64,000 nucleotides of DNA from Geobacter sp. (GTDB lineage: Bacteria > Desulfobacterota > Desulfuromonadia > Geobacterales > Pseudopelobacteraceae). Location of the stretch: assembly GCA_003574895.1 (NCBI GenBank), contig PJFB01000010.1:119667-183666 (forward strand). Direction: 5' to 3'. A model generated the notes under the pieces. The model did no database searches. It saw nothing but the letters and a program-made list of their open reading frames with translations, and had not been told where the DNA came from. Position 1 is the stretch's first letter, and every line of letters begins with the position of its first letter. Of the stretch, positions 41,829-51,306 are shown piece by piece. Position numbers and translations under genes: made by a program.

Positions 41829-44800
41829 TCAGGCCTCCATGGCCTGCTTGAGGATCGTGCTAAGTTCGGCCAGTTTGTACGGTTTCTGGATGAATCCAGC
41901 CAGCCGTTTGCCGAGAAAGCGCTGGCTTACCTCCATTTCGTTGTAGCCGCTGGACATGACCACCCGGACGTCGGCCCGAATACGTCGCAATTCCCGGAAC
42001 GCCTCTTCGCCGTCCATGTGTGGCATGGTCAGATCCAGTATTACCGCTGCGATCTCCTCCTGCCTCTGCCGGTAAATATCGATGGCCTGCCGGCCGTCGT
42101 CGGCCGTCACAACCTGAAATCCCAGCGTTTTCAGCATCTCGCTTCCCAGTGCGCGGATGGTCTCTTCGTCATCGACCAGGAGGATGGTGCCGCTGCCGTG
42201 CCAGAGTTTGTCAGCTACGTCGTTTTTGCGCAGTTGCGAGAAATGGCCCGCTGCCGCCGGCAGGAGCATCTTGAAGGTGGTGCCCTTGCCCTGCTCGCTG
42301 TAGGCTTTGATGGCGCCGTGATGCCCCCGGACGATACCCAGCACGGCCGCCATGCCCAGGCCGCGCCCGGTAAATTTGGTGGTGAAAAACGGGTCGAAGA
42401 TGCGGGCCAGGGTCTCTTTATCCATGCCGCAGCCGGTGTCGGCCACCTCCACATAGACGTAGAAACCATCTTCAAGCTGCTCGTTGATCCAGGTCTGGGC
42501 CAGGTAGCGGCGGTCGCACTGCATGGCGCCCGTTGTTATGGCGATTACCCCGCTCTTTTCGCCAATGGCCTCCGAGGCGTTGATGACCAGGTTCATCAGC
42601 ACCTGGCGCAACTGGGTGGCATCCGCTTCCACCGGGGGGAGATTGGAAGCGAGGTTGATGCGCAGGATCGCCTTCTTGGAGATGGAAACCTCCAGCATGT
42701 GGGTCATGTCCGTGACCAGTTCCCCCAGATCGATCGGTTCGACGATGAATTTGCCCTTGCCCGAGTAGGCTAGCATCTGGCGGGCAAGTTCGGCGGCCCG
42801 TTGGGACGATTGTTCGATCTTGAGCAGGTTGTCCCGGGCCGGAGAGGTGGGGTTGAGCCGCATCAGGGCCAGCTCGGCGTGCCCCATGATGGCCAGCAGG
42901 ATATTGTTGAAGTCGTGGGCGATGCCGCCGGCCAGCACCCCCAGGCTCTCCAGCTTCTGGGTGTGCAGGATCTGCTGTTCCAGCAGGCTGCGCTGCTGTT
43001 CGGCCAATTTCCAATCGGTAATGTCCTGGATGGTGCCGAACATCAGCAGCAGGTCGCCATTGCCGTCGAATTCCAGTTGTCCGAGACCGTGGACCCATCT
43101 CGTTGCCTGGTCGTTGACGCGCTGGATGCGGTATTCCCTGTTGAAGCTCCGCTGTGCGCCGATCACTTGTTCGGTAATATACTCCGACATCGCTTGCCGG
43201 TCGTCGGGATGGACGATCCGCAGCCACCCCTGCACATCCTTTTCGTATCCCTCATCGATGCCGAAGATGTTGTCCAGCTCTTTCGAGTTGGTCCAGGTGC
43301 CGCTGGCGATATGAAATTCATAATGCCCGATGCCGGCCACCCGCTGGGACTCGATCAGACGGGCTTCGCTGTAGCGCAGGGCATCCTCGGCCTGCTTGCG
43401 CTCCGTGATGTCCTCAACTACCTCCACAAACCCGGTGGCAGCACCCTTGGCGTCGAAGATCGGTACCGCATGGATGCGGACAGTGAAGCGGCTGCCGTCA
43501 TCCCGGATACCCTCCGTATCCACCCTGGCGATTTCGGCGGTGTTCATGGAAGTCGCCCCAGGGCAGTGGGGGCAGGTCTGCTCACGTTTTTCGAAAAGTT
43601 CGAAGCAGTGGTGCCCGACAAAGGATTCGGCCGGTCGCCGGAACAGGTCGGCCTGGGTCTGGTTGACCATGACGATCCGGTACTGGTTATTGACCATGGT
43701 AATGCCGACCGGCATATTTTCCACCAGGGAGCGGTAGCGTTCCTCGCTGTAGCGCAGGGCGTCCTCGGCCTGTTTGCGCTCGATCATGGCAGCCACCGAG
43801 TTGGCCAGGCTGGCCATCCAGTTGACGAATTGCTCGTTGACCGGGATCTCGGCGGGATTGGCCAGGCAGATCGTGCCGATGACCTGCTCGCTGGAGATCA
43901 TGGGAACGCAGACAAAGGTCTGAATGCCGTGCCGGGTCAGCAACTCATAATCATACTCCGGATGCTCCCGGACATGGGTCTCCACCAGCGGCTCCCCACT
44001 GCGGACCACTATCCCGGCCGGGGTACGGTCCAGCGGGATTTCATGCCCTGTGTCCTGTTCCCGGGAAAATCCGATGCTCCCTTTGAAGATCATTACCTGA
44101 CGGTCCCGGTCGCACATCTCGATGGCTACCATCGGGAAACGGGTGGCGATGGCAATCTCCGCAACGATGGTATGAAAGGCGTCCTCCTGGTTGTCGGCAT
44201 TGGCCGTGATCTCGGAAACACGGTGAAGGGTGAGGAGTTGCATTCCCTGTAAACGGGCGTCTTCCTCGGCCAGTTTGAGATCGGTGATGTCTTCATGGGC
44301 AATCACGATACATGAGGGTTCCTGGCCGGAGAAGCGCGTGACCTTGGCCTGGAACCAGCGATTATTTCCCGAGACGAATAGATGGTATTCCAGGCTGAAC
44401 TCCTGCCTTGACCCATCCATAACGCTACGTATTCCGGCTGTCAGGTCCCTGGCGCGATCGTTGTGTTCACCAGATGTTTCCTCGCAAACTTTGAAATAAT
44501 TGTCACCTTCGTTAGAGCGGAGCCATATGGGCAGGTTGGCAAGGTCAGCCATGCGCCAGCTTCGATTGACCGCGATAATATTCCCCCCGTTGTCCAGAAC
44601 ACAGATCTGGGCCGAGAGGGCATCGATTACGGCATAGGCGAAATTGCCGGCTTCCTTGATGCGGTGGTGCAGTTCGGCCCAATAGGTGCCAGTCAGCAGC
44701 GGGATGGCCCAGATGTGGAAGTTGTGGCGGATGGGGGAAATCATGGACACCAAGTTTTCATGGGTGACCAGATTGAGGATCATCAGGAGATCGTCCAGCA

Positions 44801-45398
44801 AAAAGAAGGAGAACCCCAGCAAGAGGAGTTTCGGGACAAACTTTCCGCTTTGTCTGGCACAGATAAAGGCAGCCAGTGCCGTGGCCATGATGAGCGAGGC
44901 TGCCAGACGGAAGGCCAGGTCGCCACCATACAGGCCAAAGGAGGTACCGGGGTTGGCGACCAGGTAACGTTGCCAGTCCACAGCGGTGACCAGGTAGATT
45001 GTCGCGGTGATTGCCGTGGCCAGCCACAGATACCATGCGGCAAACCGGCTGTTTATCCGGACTTGTTGCAGAAAGGCAAAGGCGATTACGATGCACGACA
45101 ACATGGTGGCGGCATGTTCGAGGGGGGGATAGTAGCGGTACATGAAGTCGAAGGAGACCACGCCACGGTAACTTCCGTATTCGGCCGTGAACATCAATAT
45201 CTCGCGGCAGAGACCGAGCAGTGCCGCCAGCCCCACGTACAGGTCGCGCCGTTTGTTTTCACGCCGCCATTCGCGGCTGGCGATAAAGGAGAGCACGCAC
45301 CAGAAGAAGGCGGCCAGCAGGAAACGCACCACATCGTTGTTCGGCCCGCCACCCCTGCCACCGCCGAACTGAGTCAGTATCCGTATCAGCTCGTTCAT
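41829..45398 (-). CDS. Membrane hybrid histidine kinase (7-TM-like, PAS-GAF-PAS-PAS-HisKA-HATPase-REC)
   Basis: About 1189 residues from ATG 45398, after AAGGGA. Residues 20-240 have seven or so membrane helices of an uncharacterised sensor type. Then PAS (about 250-375), GAF (about 385-535), two PAS/PAC domains (about 550-800; the first contains CPHCPG, a possible metal or redox site), HisKA with [11 protein letters not shown] (His near 826), HATPase (930-1045, DTGCGMDKET and GRGLGMA) and a receiver with the Asp in VILDLTMP near 1121. No DNA-binding output, so signal passes to another protein. The two ERKQAEDALRYSE linkers are near-identical at DNA level, a recent internal duplication. Confidence 0.88.
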   Translation of the reverse strand: MNELIRILTQFGGGRGGGPNNDVVRFLLAAFFWCVLSFIASREWRRENKRRDLYVGLAALLGLCREILMFTAEYGSYRGVVSFDFMYRYYPPLEHAATMLSCIVIAFAFLQQVRINSRFAAWYLWLATAITATIYLVTAVDWQRYLVANPGTSFGLYGGDLAFRLAASLIMATALAAFICARQSGKFVPKLLLLGFSFFLLDDLLMILNLVTHENLVSMISPIRHNFHIWAIPLLTGTYWAELHHRIKEAGNFAYAVIDALSAQICVLDNGGNIIAVNRSWRMADLANLPIWLRSNEGDNYFKVCEETSGEHNDRARDLTAGIRSVMDGSRQEFSLEYHLFVSGNNRWFQAKVTRFSGQEPSCIVIAHEDITDLKLAEEDARLQGMQLLTLHRVSEITANADNQEDAFHTIVAEIAIATRFPMVAIEMCDRDRQVMIFKGSIGFSREQDTGHEIPLDRTPAGIVVRSGEPLVETHVREHPEYDYELLTRHGIQTFVCVPMISSEQVIGTICLANPAEIPVNEQFVNWMASLANSVAAMIERKQAEDALRYSEERYRSLVENMPVGITMVNNQYRIVMVNQTQADLFRRPAESFVGHHCFELFEKREQTCPHCPGATSMNTAEIARVDTEGIRDDGSRFTVRIHAVPIFDAKGAATGFVEVVEDITERKQAEDALRYSEARLIESQRVAGIGHYEFHIASGTWTNSKELDNIFGIDEGYEKDVQGWLRIVHPDDRQAMSEYITEQVIGAQRSFNREYRIQRVNDQATRWVHGLGQLEFDGNGDLLLMFGTIQDITDWKLAEQQRSLLEQQILHTQKLESLGVLAGGIAHDFNNILLAIMGHAELALMRLNPTSPARDNLLKIEQSSQRAAELARQMLAYSGKGKFIVEPIDLGELVTDMTHMLEVSISKKAILRINLASNLPPVEADATQLRQVLMNLVINASEAIGEKSGVIAITTGAMQCDRRYLAQTWINEQLEDGFYVYVEVADTGCGMDKETLARIFDPFFTTKFTGRGLGMAAVLGIVRGHHGAIKAYSEQGKGTTFKMLLPAAAGHFSQLRKNDVADKLWHGSGTILLVDDEETIRALGSEMLKTLGFQVVTADDGRQAIDIYRQRQEEIAAVILDLTMPHMDGEEAFRELRRIRADVRVVMSSGYNEMEVSQRFLGKRLAGFIQKPYKLAELSTILKQAMEA

Positions 45399-45574
45399 CC
45401 GTATCCCTTTCACAAGGTTTAAAACAGTGCTATATAAATCTCCAAAAGAATGTTTTGCGATTTGAGTCGTTAAAAACCGGTCCCGACTTGTTTTAATGAA
45501 TAGTATAAGATGCGAAAAATAAAAGCAAATGTGTATAGATTAAATATTGTTAAGCTGTGGTGGCCGGAGGTATC

Positions 45575-46747
45575 ATGAACTATGCCATATCGGGATTGAT
45601 CGGGAAGGTGCATTTCCCCCCCATCTCCGAGGTGAAGGGGTGGCTGGCCGCCCGTCCGGAGGGCGGTCTGCCGCTGATCGACCTGTGCCAAGCCGTGCCC
45701 GATTACCCACCGGCACCGGAGCTGGTGGAGCATCTCGGCGGGCTGCTGCATGACCCGCAGACCTCCAGGTATTCGCCGGACGAGGGGCTGCCCGAGGTGC
45801 TGTCCGCCATCTGCGGCTATTACCGGGAAAAATACGGCGCGCTCATCACCCCGGCCGAACTGTGCCTGACCATCGGCGCCAGCCAGGCTTTCTGGCTGGC
45901 CATAATCACCCTCTGCCGCGCCGGGGACGAGGTGGTGGTACAGGCGCCCTGCTACTTCGACCATGCCATGGCACTGGAGATGCTGGGAATCCGTTGCGTC
46001 TTCGCCCCCTTTGACGAGGCCGGACACGGACTGCCGTCAACAACGCGGATCGCATCCTTGATCAGCTCCCGGACCCGCGCCATCCTGCTGGTCTCCCCCA
46101 GCAACCCCACCGGCGCCATCACCCCGCCCGGGCTGCTGGCCGAGCTCTGCGATCTGGCCCGGCAGCGCAACATTGCCCTGGTCCTGGACGAAACCTACAA
46201 CGAATTCATCCCGGGTGGCAGCCGGCCCCACGAACTTTTTACCAGCCCGGGGTGGGGCGATCACTTTATCCATATCGCCTCCTTCGGCAAGACCTTTGCC
46301 CTGACCGGCTATCGGGCCGGGCTGCTGGCCGCCTCCAAGGCATTCATCCACCAGGCCCTCAAGGCCCAGGACACCATGGTGGTTTGCCAGCCTCGCATCA
46401 CCCAGCTGGCCGTCAAGTTCGGCGTGGAACGGCTCGGTGCCTGGGTGGCGGCCAACCGCGTGATGATGACCGAACGCCATGACCTGTTCCGGGCCGAGTT
46501 CACGCAACCGGGCAATCGGTTCCAACTGGCGGCCAGCGGGGCGTTTTTCGGCTGGGTGCGGCATCCGTTCGATGGCCTGACCGGTCGTCAGGCCGCCAAG
46601 CGCCTGGTGGACGAGGCCGGCATCCTATGTCTGCCGGGCGAGGTCTTCGGACCAGGCCTGGAAGGGTATCTGCGGCTGGCTTTCGGCAATATCCACGCCG
46701 AAATGATACCCGAGGCGGTGCGCCGCTTCCGGGAGGTGGCTTCCTGA
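45575..46747 (+). CDS. PLP-dependent class I/II aminotransferase
   Basis: 390 residues, fold type I. VPDYPPAPELVEHL near the N-terminus, RYSPDEGLPEVLSAI, SPSNPTGAITP, LDETYNEF, and the PLP-lysine in SFGKTFALTGYRAG near residue 240. The C-terminus, LRLAFGNI, carries the carboxylate-binding arginine. The amino-acid specificity is not evident. GGAGG lies 5 nt before the ATG at 45575. Single gene. Confidence 0.88.
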   Translation: MNYAISGLIGKVHFPPISEVKGWLAARPEGGLPLIDLCQAVPDYPPAPELVEHLGGLLHDPQTSRYSPDEGLPEVLSAICGYYREKYGALITPAELCLTIGASQAFWLAIITLCRAGDEVVVQAPCYFDHAMALEMLGIRCVFAPFDEAGHGLPSTTRIASLISSRTRAILLVSPSNPTGAITPPGLLAELCDLARQRNIALVLDETYNEFIPGGSRPHELFTSPGWGDHFIHIASFGKTFALTGYRAGLLAASKAFIHQALKAQDTMVVCQPRITQLAVKFGVERLGAWVAANRVMMTERHDLFRAEFTQPGNRFQLAASGAFFGWVRHPFDGLTGRQAAKRLVDEAGILCLPGEVFGPGLEGYLRLAFGNIHAEMIPEAVRRFREVAS

Positions 46748-46861
46748 AGCCGTTGCGTGCGGTTTCGGCGGCGCGGTTAAGTCGGTAACCTGCTTAAGCG
46801 TGTGGGGAGGCTGTTCACGTTGGCGTGTCAGTACTCAATTCAATTGAGGGGAGGTGACTGT

Positions 46862-46966
46862 ATGGCAACCTGGAAATGTGCGTGCGGCTATTCCAAAGAA
46901 GGACGCTGCAAGCCGCAAAAATGTGAAAAATGCGGCGAAAAAGGGAAATTTGTCAAAGTCGAATAA
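46862..46966 (+). CDS. RCKP-type rubredoxin-like mini-protein
   Basis: 34 residues starting MATWKCACGYSKEGRCKPQK, with CACG, then GRCKPQKC, then CEKCGEK. The cysteines can form one tetrahedral metal site as in rubredoxin; GRCKP matches the name motif of the RCKP-type rubredoxin-like family as I recall it. GGAGG lies 7 nt before the ATG. It lies behind the aminotransferase gene, 114 bp away, with its own leader. Probable role in electron transfer or metal binding; unproven. Confidence 0.8.
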   Translation: MATWKCACGYSKEGRCKPQKCEKCGEKGKFVKVE

Positions 46967-47159
46967 ACCACAAGAGAGCGTTATAAACCACGGGGCTGGA
47001 CATGGGAGATGGTCTTTCATGTCCACTCCGCGGCCTTGTGAAACGAAAAAGGGCATCAGTGTCTCCTGCAATGACACCTTGCCCCCTTCTCAAATCGGAA
47101 ACCAACAATTCCCATCCGGAGTTTACGGATGAAAGCCTAAGTGGGAAAACCTGACCGGG

Positions 47160-47315
47160 TCATCGTTTCTTTTTCTTTTTTTGATGCTTGTTTCGCTGAC
47201 TTCCGTGGGCATGCTGGCCGGGATTCTGTTGGCCACTCTTATACATCATAAGCGGAATAAGAATTAATGCAAAAACCGCAAGAATCGAAGCCAAAATAAT
47301 AAGTGGTGTTGACAT
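47160..47315 (-). CDS. Small single-helix membrane protein
   Basis: 51 residues from ATG 47315, just after a G8 run that serves as ribosome site. One membrane helix (PLIILASILAVFALILIPLMMY) is followed by a polar, histidine/glutamine-rich stretch and a tail of six lysines and an arginine (HQKKKKKR). N-out/C-in topology with the basic tail at the inner leaflet or on RNA is likely. No family known. Confidence 0.6.
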   Translation of the reverse strand: MSTPLIILASILAVFALILIPLMMYKSGQQNPGQHAHGSQRNKHQKKKKKR

Positions 47316-47633
47316 ACCCCCCCCCTGACAACCAGCTGGCAGCCTTCGGCGGCAAATTTTTCCATGCCATCGAACGCTACGAGAGCCATACCGGTTCTCC
47401 TGAGACGGTAATAGCATAAAAGAAAAGGTGCTGCAACCAGTGCCACCTTTGCCTCCTCTCATCCCGCGCCTGGTCCTACATACCGCCTCCCGGCACGGAT
47501 ACGGTCTTTCATTTTCTACTGTTCGATTAATGTGATCTCTGGTAGGCTTTCAGCAGGTGCGGCGGTACGAAAGAGCGGTACCCGGCCGGCACGCAATCCA
47601 TCCACAATCAATCCGGGGTCTTGGATCTACCTC
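47316..47633. other. Gap before the tRNA nucleotidyltransferase gene
   Basis: No gene is supported. It contains a GGTGCTG/CAGTGCCACC inverted repeat near 47430 and GC-rich sequence that leaves several frames open by chance. No strong promoter or terminator is apparent, and the gene that follows has no clear ribosome site. Confidence 0.5.
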
Positions 47634-50306
47634 ATGGACGTCATCACCACCCACGTCAATACCGATTTCGACTGCCTGGGCTCCATGGTCGCGGCAGCCC
47701 GGCTCTATCCCGACGCCCTGATCTCCTTCCCCGGGTCCCACGAGAAGGGGGTGCGCGACTTTCTTGCCCGCCATCCCGAGTACTTCCCGGCTGCAACCCG
47801 TGTCAAGGATATGGACCTGGCCGCAGTGACCCGCCTGATCGTTGTGGACTGCCAACACAGTGGCCGCATCGGGCGCTTCGAGGAGATCATCGGCCGCCCG
47901 GGCCTGGAAATCCACATCTACGACCACCATCCCGTGACCGAGCGCAGCATCCAGCCCACCGGCGGCGTCATCCGGGCCAGCGGCTCGTCATCGGCGATTC
48001 TGGCGGGTATCCTCATGGAGCACGGCCTGACGCTCACCCCCGAAGAGGCGACCCTGGTCATGCTCGGCATCTACGAGGATACCGGTCGCCTGCTGTTCCC
48101 CTCCACCACCCGGGACGATTTCCTGGCTGCTGCCTGGCTTCTGGGGCAGGGAGCGCGGCTGAACATCGTCTCGGATTTCGTCTCCCAGGAACTGACTACC
48201 CAGCAGGTCGAGCTGCTGAACGTACTGCTGAAGACCCTCAAGACCACCGGCATCAACGGCGTCAATGTTTCCATTGCCCATGCCAGTTGCGATGAATATA
48301 TCGGCGATATTGCGGCCCTGGCCCATATGATGCGGGACATGGAGAACCTGGATGCGCTGTTCCTGGTGGTGGAGATGGAAAACCGCGTCTACATGGTGGC
48401 CCGCAGTCGGGTGCCCGAGGTCAACGTGGGCGAGATCCTGCGCCGCTTCCATGGCGGCGGTCATGCCACGGCCGCCTCGGCCGCGGTCCGGGACCAATCT
48501 CTGAAGCAGGTGCTGGAACACCTGGAAGAGTTGTTGCGGGTGGTGGTCAGCACGCGGGTAACGGCCTCTGACATCATGTCTGCCCCGGTAAAGACCATGC
48601 CGGCCGACGTTTCCATCGCCGAGGCCCGCGAACTGCTCACCCGCTACAACTGCAATGCCATGCCGGTCATGGACGGGGAGCGGATGATCGGCATCATCTC
48701 GCGCAAGATCGTGGAAAAGGGGCTTTATCACGGTCTGGGCGCGTCGCCGGCCAGCGATTTCATGCATACGGAGTTCATGCGGGCCATCCCCGGCACACTG
48801 CTGTCCGATATCCAGGAATACATGATCGGGGGGAACCGCCGCTTTGTGCCGGTCTTCGATGGGGAACGCCTGGCGGGTGCGGTGACCCGTACCGACCTGC
48901 TGCGCCATATGTACGGAGGGCGCGGCGGGCAGACCGAGGCGCTTTACGATGTGGAGTCGTTGGCGTATGCCCCGAAAAGCCGCTCCATAGTCGGCATGAT
49001 CGCCAAGCGTTTGCCGGCCGCCACCAGTTCGCTGCTGCGCGAGCTCGGTAAGACCGGAGACGAGCTGGGATTGCAGGTCTATGCGGTGGGAGGGTTTGTC
49101 CGGGACCTGCTGCTGGGGGTAAAAAACCTGGATATGGACGTGACCGTGGAGGGTGACGGCATCTTTTTTGCCGAGCGCTTTGCCGCGGCTCACGGCTGCC
49201 GGGTCCGCAGCCACCACAAGTTCGGCACGGCCGTGGTGATCTTTCCGGACGAAAGCAAGATCGACGTGGCCAGCACCCGTCTGGAGTACTACGAGTCCCC
49301 CGGCATGCTTCCCATCGTGGAGCGTTCCTCACTCAGGCACGATCTCTACCGCCGGGACTTTACCATCAACACCCTGGCCTTTGCCCTCAACAGCGACAGT
49401 TTCGGGCGGCTGACCGATTTTTTCGGCGGCCAGCAGGATCTCCAGGAAGGGGTGGTCCGGGTACTGCACAATCTCTCCTTCGTGGAGGATCCGACCCGGG
49501 TGTTCCGCGCGATCCGCTTCGAGCAGCGGCTCGGTTTCCGGATCGCTCCCCATACCGAAAACCTGATCCGGAACGCCGTGCGGATGAATGTACTGGAACG
49601 GGTAGGGGGCAAGCGGCTGCTAAATGAACTGGTGCTGATCCTGGAGGAGAAGGCGCCGATGGGCGCCATCGGACGCACCTCGGCCCTTGGTCTGCTCCGC
49701 TTCATTCACCCGGCCCTGAAGATGATTCCCGAGACCGAGCGGGTCATACAGGAGACTACCCGGGTTCTGGCCTGGTTCCATCTGCTCTACCTGGAAGACC
49801 GCTGTGAGCGGTGGCAGGTCTATTACCTTGCCCTGTGCGATGGGCTCAGGCATGAGGAGTTTCTGGACGCCTGCCGGCGCCTGGCGATCCCAGGGCGCTT
49901 GGTGGCAAGGGTTTCCGCCCACCGCCGCCATGCCCTGAGCATCCTGGACGTCATCCAGCGCAGGTTGAAGCGAAGTTCGGAGGTCCGCAACAGCGAAATC
50001 CATGACTGGTTCCGCGACTTGCCCATCGAGATCCTGCTCTACCTCTCTGCAAAAGCGACTCGCGAGGAGGTCAAGCGGTATGTTTCCCTCTATCTGACCC
50101 GGCTGCGACAGGTGAGTTGCATGCTTGACGGCAATACGCTCAAGGCCATGGGGCTGACGGTGGGGCCTCGCTTTCGGGATGTTAAGGAGCTTTTGCTGGC
50201 GGCGTGGCTGGACGGCAAGGTCAGCAGCGAAGAAGAGGAGCTGAGTTTGGCAAAGGCATTGATCGGTTCCAAAAACAACACAACTGTGTCTAAAAGAACA
50301 CACTGA
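47634..50306 (+). CDS. DHH-CBS-tRNA nucleotidyltransferase fusion (CCA, CC or A adding)
   Basis: About 890 residues from ATG 47634; an open frame extends 34 codons upstream without a ribosome site. Residues 1-300: DHH/DHHA1 phosphoesterase domain (THVNTDFDCLGSMVA, IYDHHPV, RFHGGGHATAAS). Residues 309-432: two CBS domains. Residues 475-890: class II tRNA nucleotidyltransferase/poly(A) polymerase with GGFVRDLLLG near 482, the catalytic LDMDVTVEGD near 498, RRDFTINTLAF, and EDPTRVFRAIRFEQRLGF. In Geobacter and Aquifex, CC- and A-adding activities are split between proteins, so this one may do only part of CCA addition. The role of the DHH and CBS parts is not established. Confidence 0.88.
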   Translation: MDVITTHVNTDFDCLGSMVAAARLYPDALISFPGSHEKGVRDFLARHPEYFPAATRVKDMDLAAVTRLIVVDCQHSGRIGRFEEIIGRPGLEIHIYDHHPVTERSIQPTGGVIRASGSSSAILAGILMEHGLTLTPEEATLVMLGIYEDTGRLLFPSTTRDDFLAAAWLLGQGARLNIVSDFVSQELTTQQVELLNVLLKTLKTTGINGVNVSIAHASCDEYIGDIAALAHMMRDMENLDALFLVVEMENRVYMVARSRVPEVNVGEILRRFHGGGHATAASAAVRDQSLKQVLEHLEELLRVVVSTRVTASDIMSAPVKTMPADVSIAEARELLTRYNCNAMPVMDGERMIGIISRKIVEKGLYHGLGASPASDFMHTEFMRAIPGTLLSDIQEYMIGGNRRFVPVFDGERLAGAVTRTDLLRHMYGGRGGQTEALYDVESLAYAPKSRSIVGMIAKRLPAATSSLLRELGKTGDELGLQVYAVGGFVRDLLLGVKNLDMDVTVEGDGIFFAERFAAAHGCRVRSHHKFGTAVVIFPDESKIDVASTRLEYYESPGMLPIVERSSLRHDLYRRDFTINTLAFALNSDSFGRLTDFFGGQQDLQEGVVRVLHNLSFVEDPTRVFRAIRFEQRLGFRIAPHTENLIRNAVRMNVLERVGGKRLLNELVLILEEKAPMGAIGRTSALGLLRFIHPALKMIPETERVIQETTRVLAWFHLLYLEDRCERWQVYYLALCDGLRHEEFLDACRRLAIPGRLVARVSAHRRHALSILDVIQRRLKRSSEVRNSEIHDWFRDLPIEILLYLSAKATREEVKRYVSLYLTRLRQVSCMLDGNTLKAMGLTVGPRFRDVKELLLAAWLDGKVSSEEEELSLAKALIGSKNNTTVSKRTH

Positions 50307-50418
50307 TTTGTTATTGCCTCACCAAAATGGTGCGCCCGCAGCACCGCATTAGGAAGGTGAAGGTAATAATTGTTGTTAAATAAGGTGGTTGCATAACATG
50401 CTTTCTTTTGTGTTTGTT

Positions 50419-50434
50419 TGGCGCTATACTTGCA
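50419..50434 (+). promoter_or_regulatory. Sigma-54 promoter of the small secreted protein gene
   Basis: TGGCGCTATACTTGCA matches TGGCAC-N5-TTGCA with one difference; the -24 G (50421) and the -12 C (50433) are 12 bp apart. The ATG is 49 bp past the -12 C. The 112 bp upstream are AT-rich enough to hold an enhancer site, but none could be named. Confidence 0.65.
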
Positions 50435-50481
50435 CCCAGTTTTAATATCTAAAAACGATTTTGCTGACGAGGTCCGTGCCT

Positions 50482-50874
50482 ATGAAAAAAATCCTCCGCA
50501 TCATCTCCCTGATGACCATAGTTTCCATGCTGAGCATGTCTACATCCGCATTTGCCGATGATAATACCTTCAAGGAAATTTTTCAGGATGCCTTCTACGG
50601 TGGTGCGGTGGGGGCTCTGGTGGGCGCAGCCTTCATGGCATTTACCAAGAAGCCGGCTGACCATCTTGAAAATATGGGCTATGGCGCGGCTGCCGGTGTC
50701 CTGGTGGGTGCGGCTTATGGCGTCACCAAATCGGCCCGTTCGCTGGCCGAGATCAACAACGGGCGGGTACGGATCGCCATGCCGACGATCATACCGGACT
50801 TGACCGAATCCCCGGTCACGAGACAGACTGCCATAACCTGGCGGGCGGAGATCCTGCGGGGCACGTTCAACTAG
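50482..50874 (+). CDS. Small exported or membrane protein with glycine-zipper repeats
   Basis: 130 residues from ATG 50482, 8 nt after GAGG. Signal peptide MKKILRIISLMTIVSMLSMSTSAFA; then two glycine/alanine-rich helices, FYGGAVGALVGAAFMAF and MGYGAAAGVLVGAAYGV, with GxxxG spacing typical of glycine-zipper membrane or envelope proteins. The remainder is a polar beta tail. It has its own sigma-54-type promoter and a strong terminator, so it is a single regulated gene. Function unknown. Confidence 0.75.
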   Translation: MKKILRIISLMTIVSMLSMSTSAFADDNTFKEIFQDAFYGGAVGALVGAAFMAFTKKPADHLENMGYGAAAGVLVGAAYGVTKSARSLAEINNGRVRIAMPTIIPDLTESPVTRQTAITWRAEILRGTFN

Positions 50875-50904
50875 ATAATACAACTGGCGTCTGCATCACA
50901 TTAC

Positions 50905-50937
50905 AGCCCGTCACGGAAAGCGCGACGGGCTTTTTTT
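50905..50937 (+). terminator. Rho-independent terminator of the secreted protein gene
   Basis: AGCCCGTC pairs with GACGGGCT (50924-50931 overlap the first T), followed by seven Ts. Confidence 0.9.
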
Positions 50938-50994
50938 ATTTGCCATGGACCGCTGGCCGCGGTTATAAACGTACCAAAAACTCAAGGAGACACC

Positions 50995-51306
50995 ATGTCG
51001 GAATTCAAGAATGTGACAGTTGTGAAAAAAGCCAATATCTACTTTGACGGCAAGGTTGCCAGCCATACCGTCCAGTTCGCCGACGGCAGCAAAAAGACCC
51101 TGGGTGTCATGCAGCCTGGCGAGTATGAATTCGCCACGGGCGCCGCGGAGATCATGGAGATACTTTCCGGCGATCTTGAATGGCGGATGAAGGGCGATAC
51201 GGCCTGGAAAAAGGTTGCGGGTGGCGAGGCCTTCAATGTGCCTGCCAATTCGGTGTTTGAGATGAAGGTGGCGACAGTGGCCGACTACTGCTGCTCCTTC
51301 GCATAA
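50995..51306 (+). CDS. ppnP: Pyrimidine/purine nucleoside phosphorylase PpnP
   Basis: 103 residues, single cupin domain. NVTVVKKANIYFDGKVASHTV, TLGVMQPGEYEFATGAAEIMEILSGDLEWRM and NVPANSVFEMKV are diagnostic for the PpnP (YaiE/DUF1255) family, which phosphorolyses several nucleosides. AAGGAG lies 6-7 nt before the ATG. Its TAA stop forms the first bases of the palindromic repeat that follows. Confidence 0.92.
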   Translation: MSEFKNVTVVKKANIYFDGKVASHTVQFADGSKKTLGVMQPGEYEFATGAAEIMEILSGDLEWRMKGDTAWKKVAGGEAFNVPANSVFEMKVATVADYCCSFA

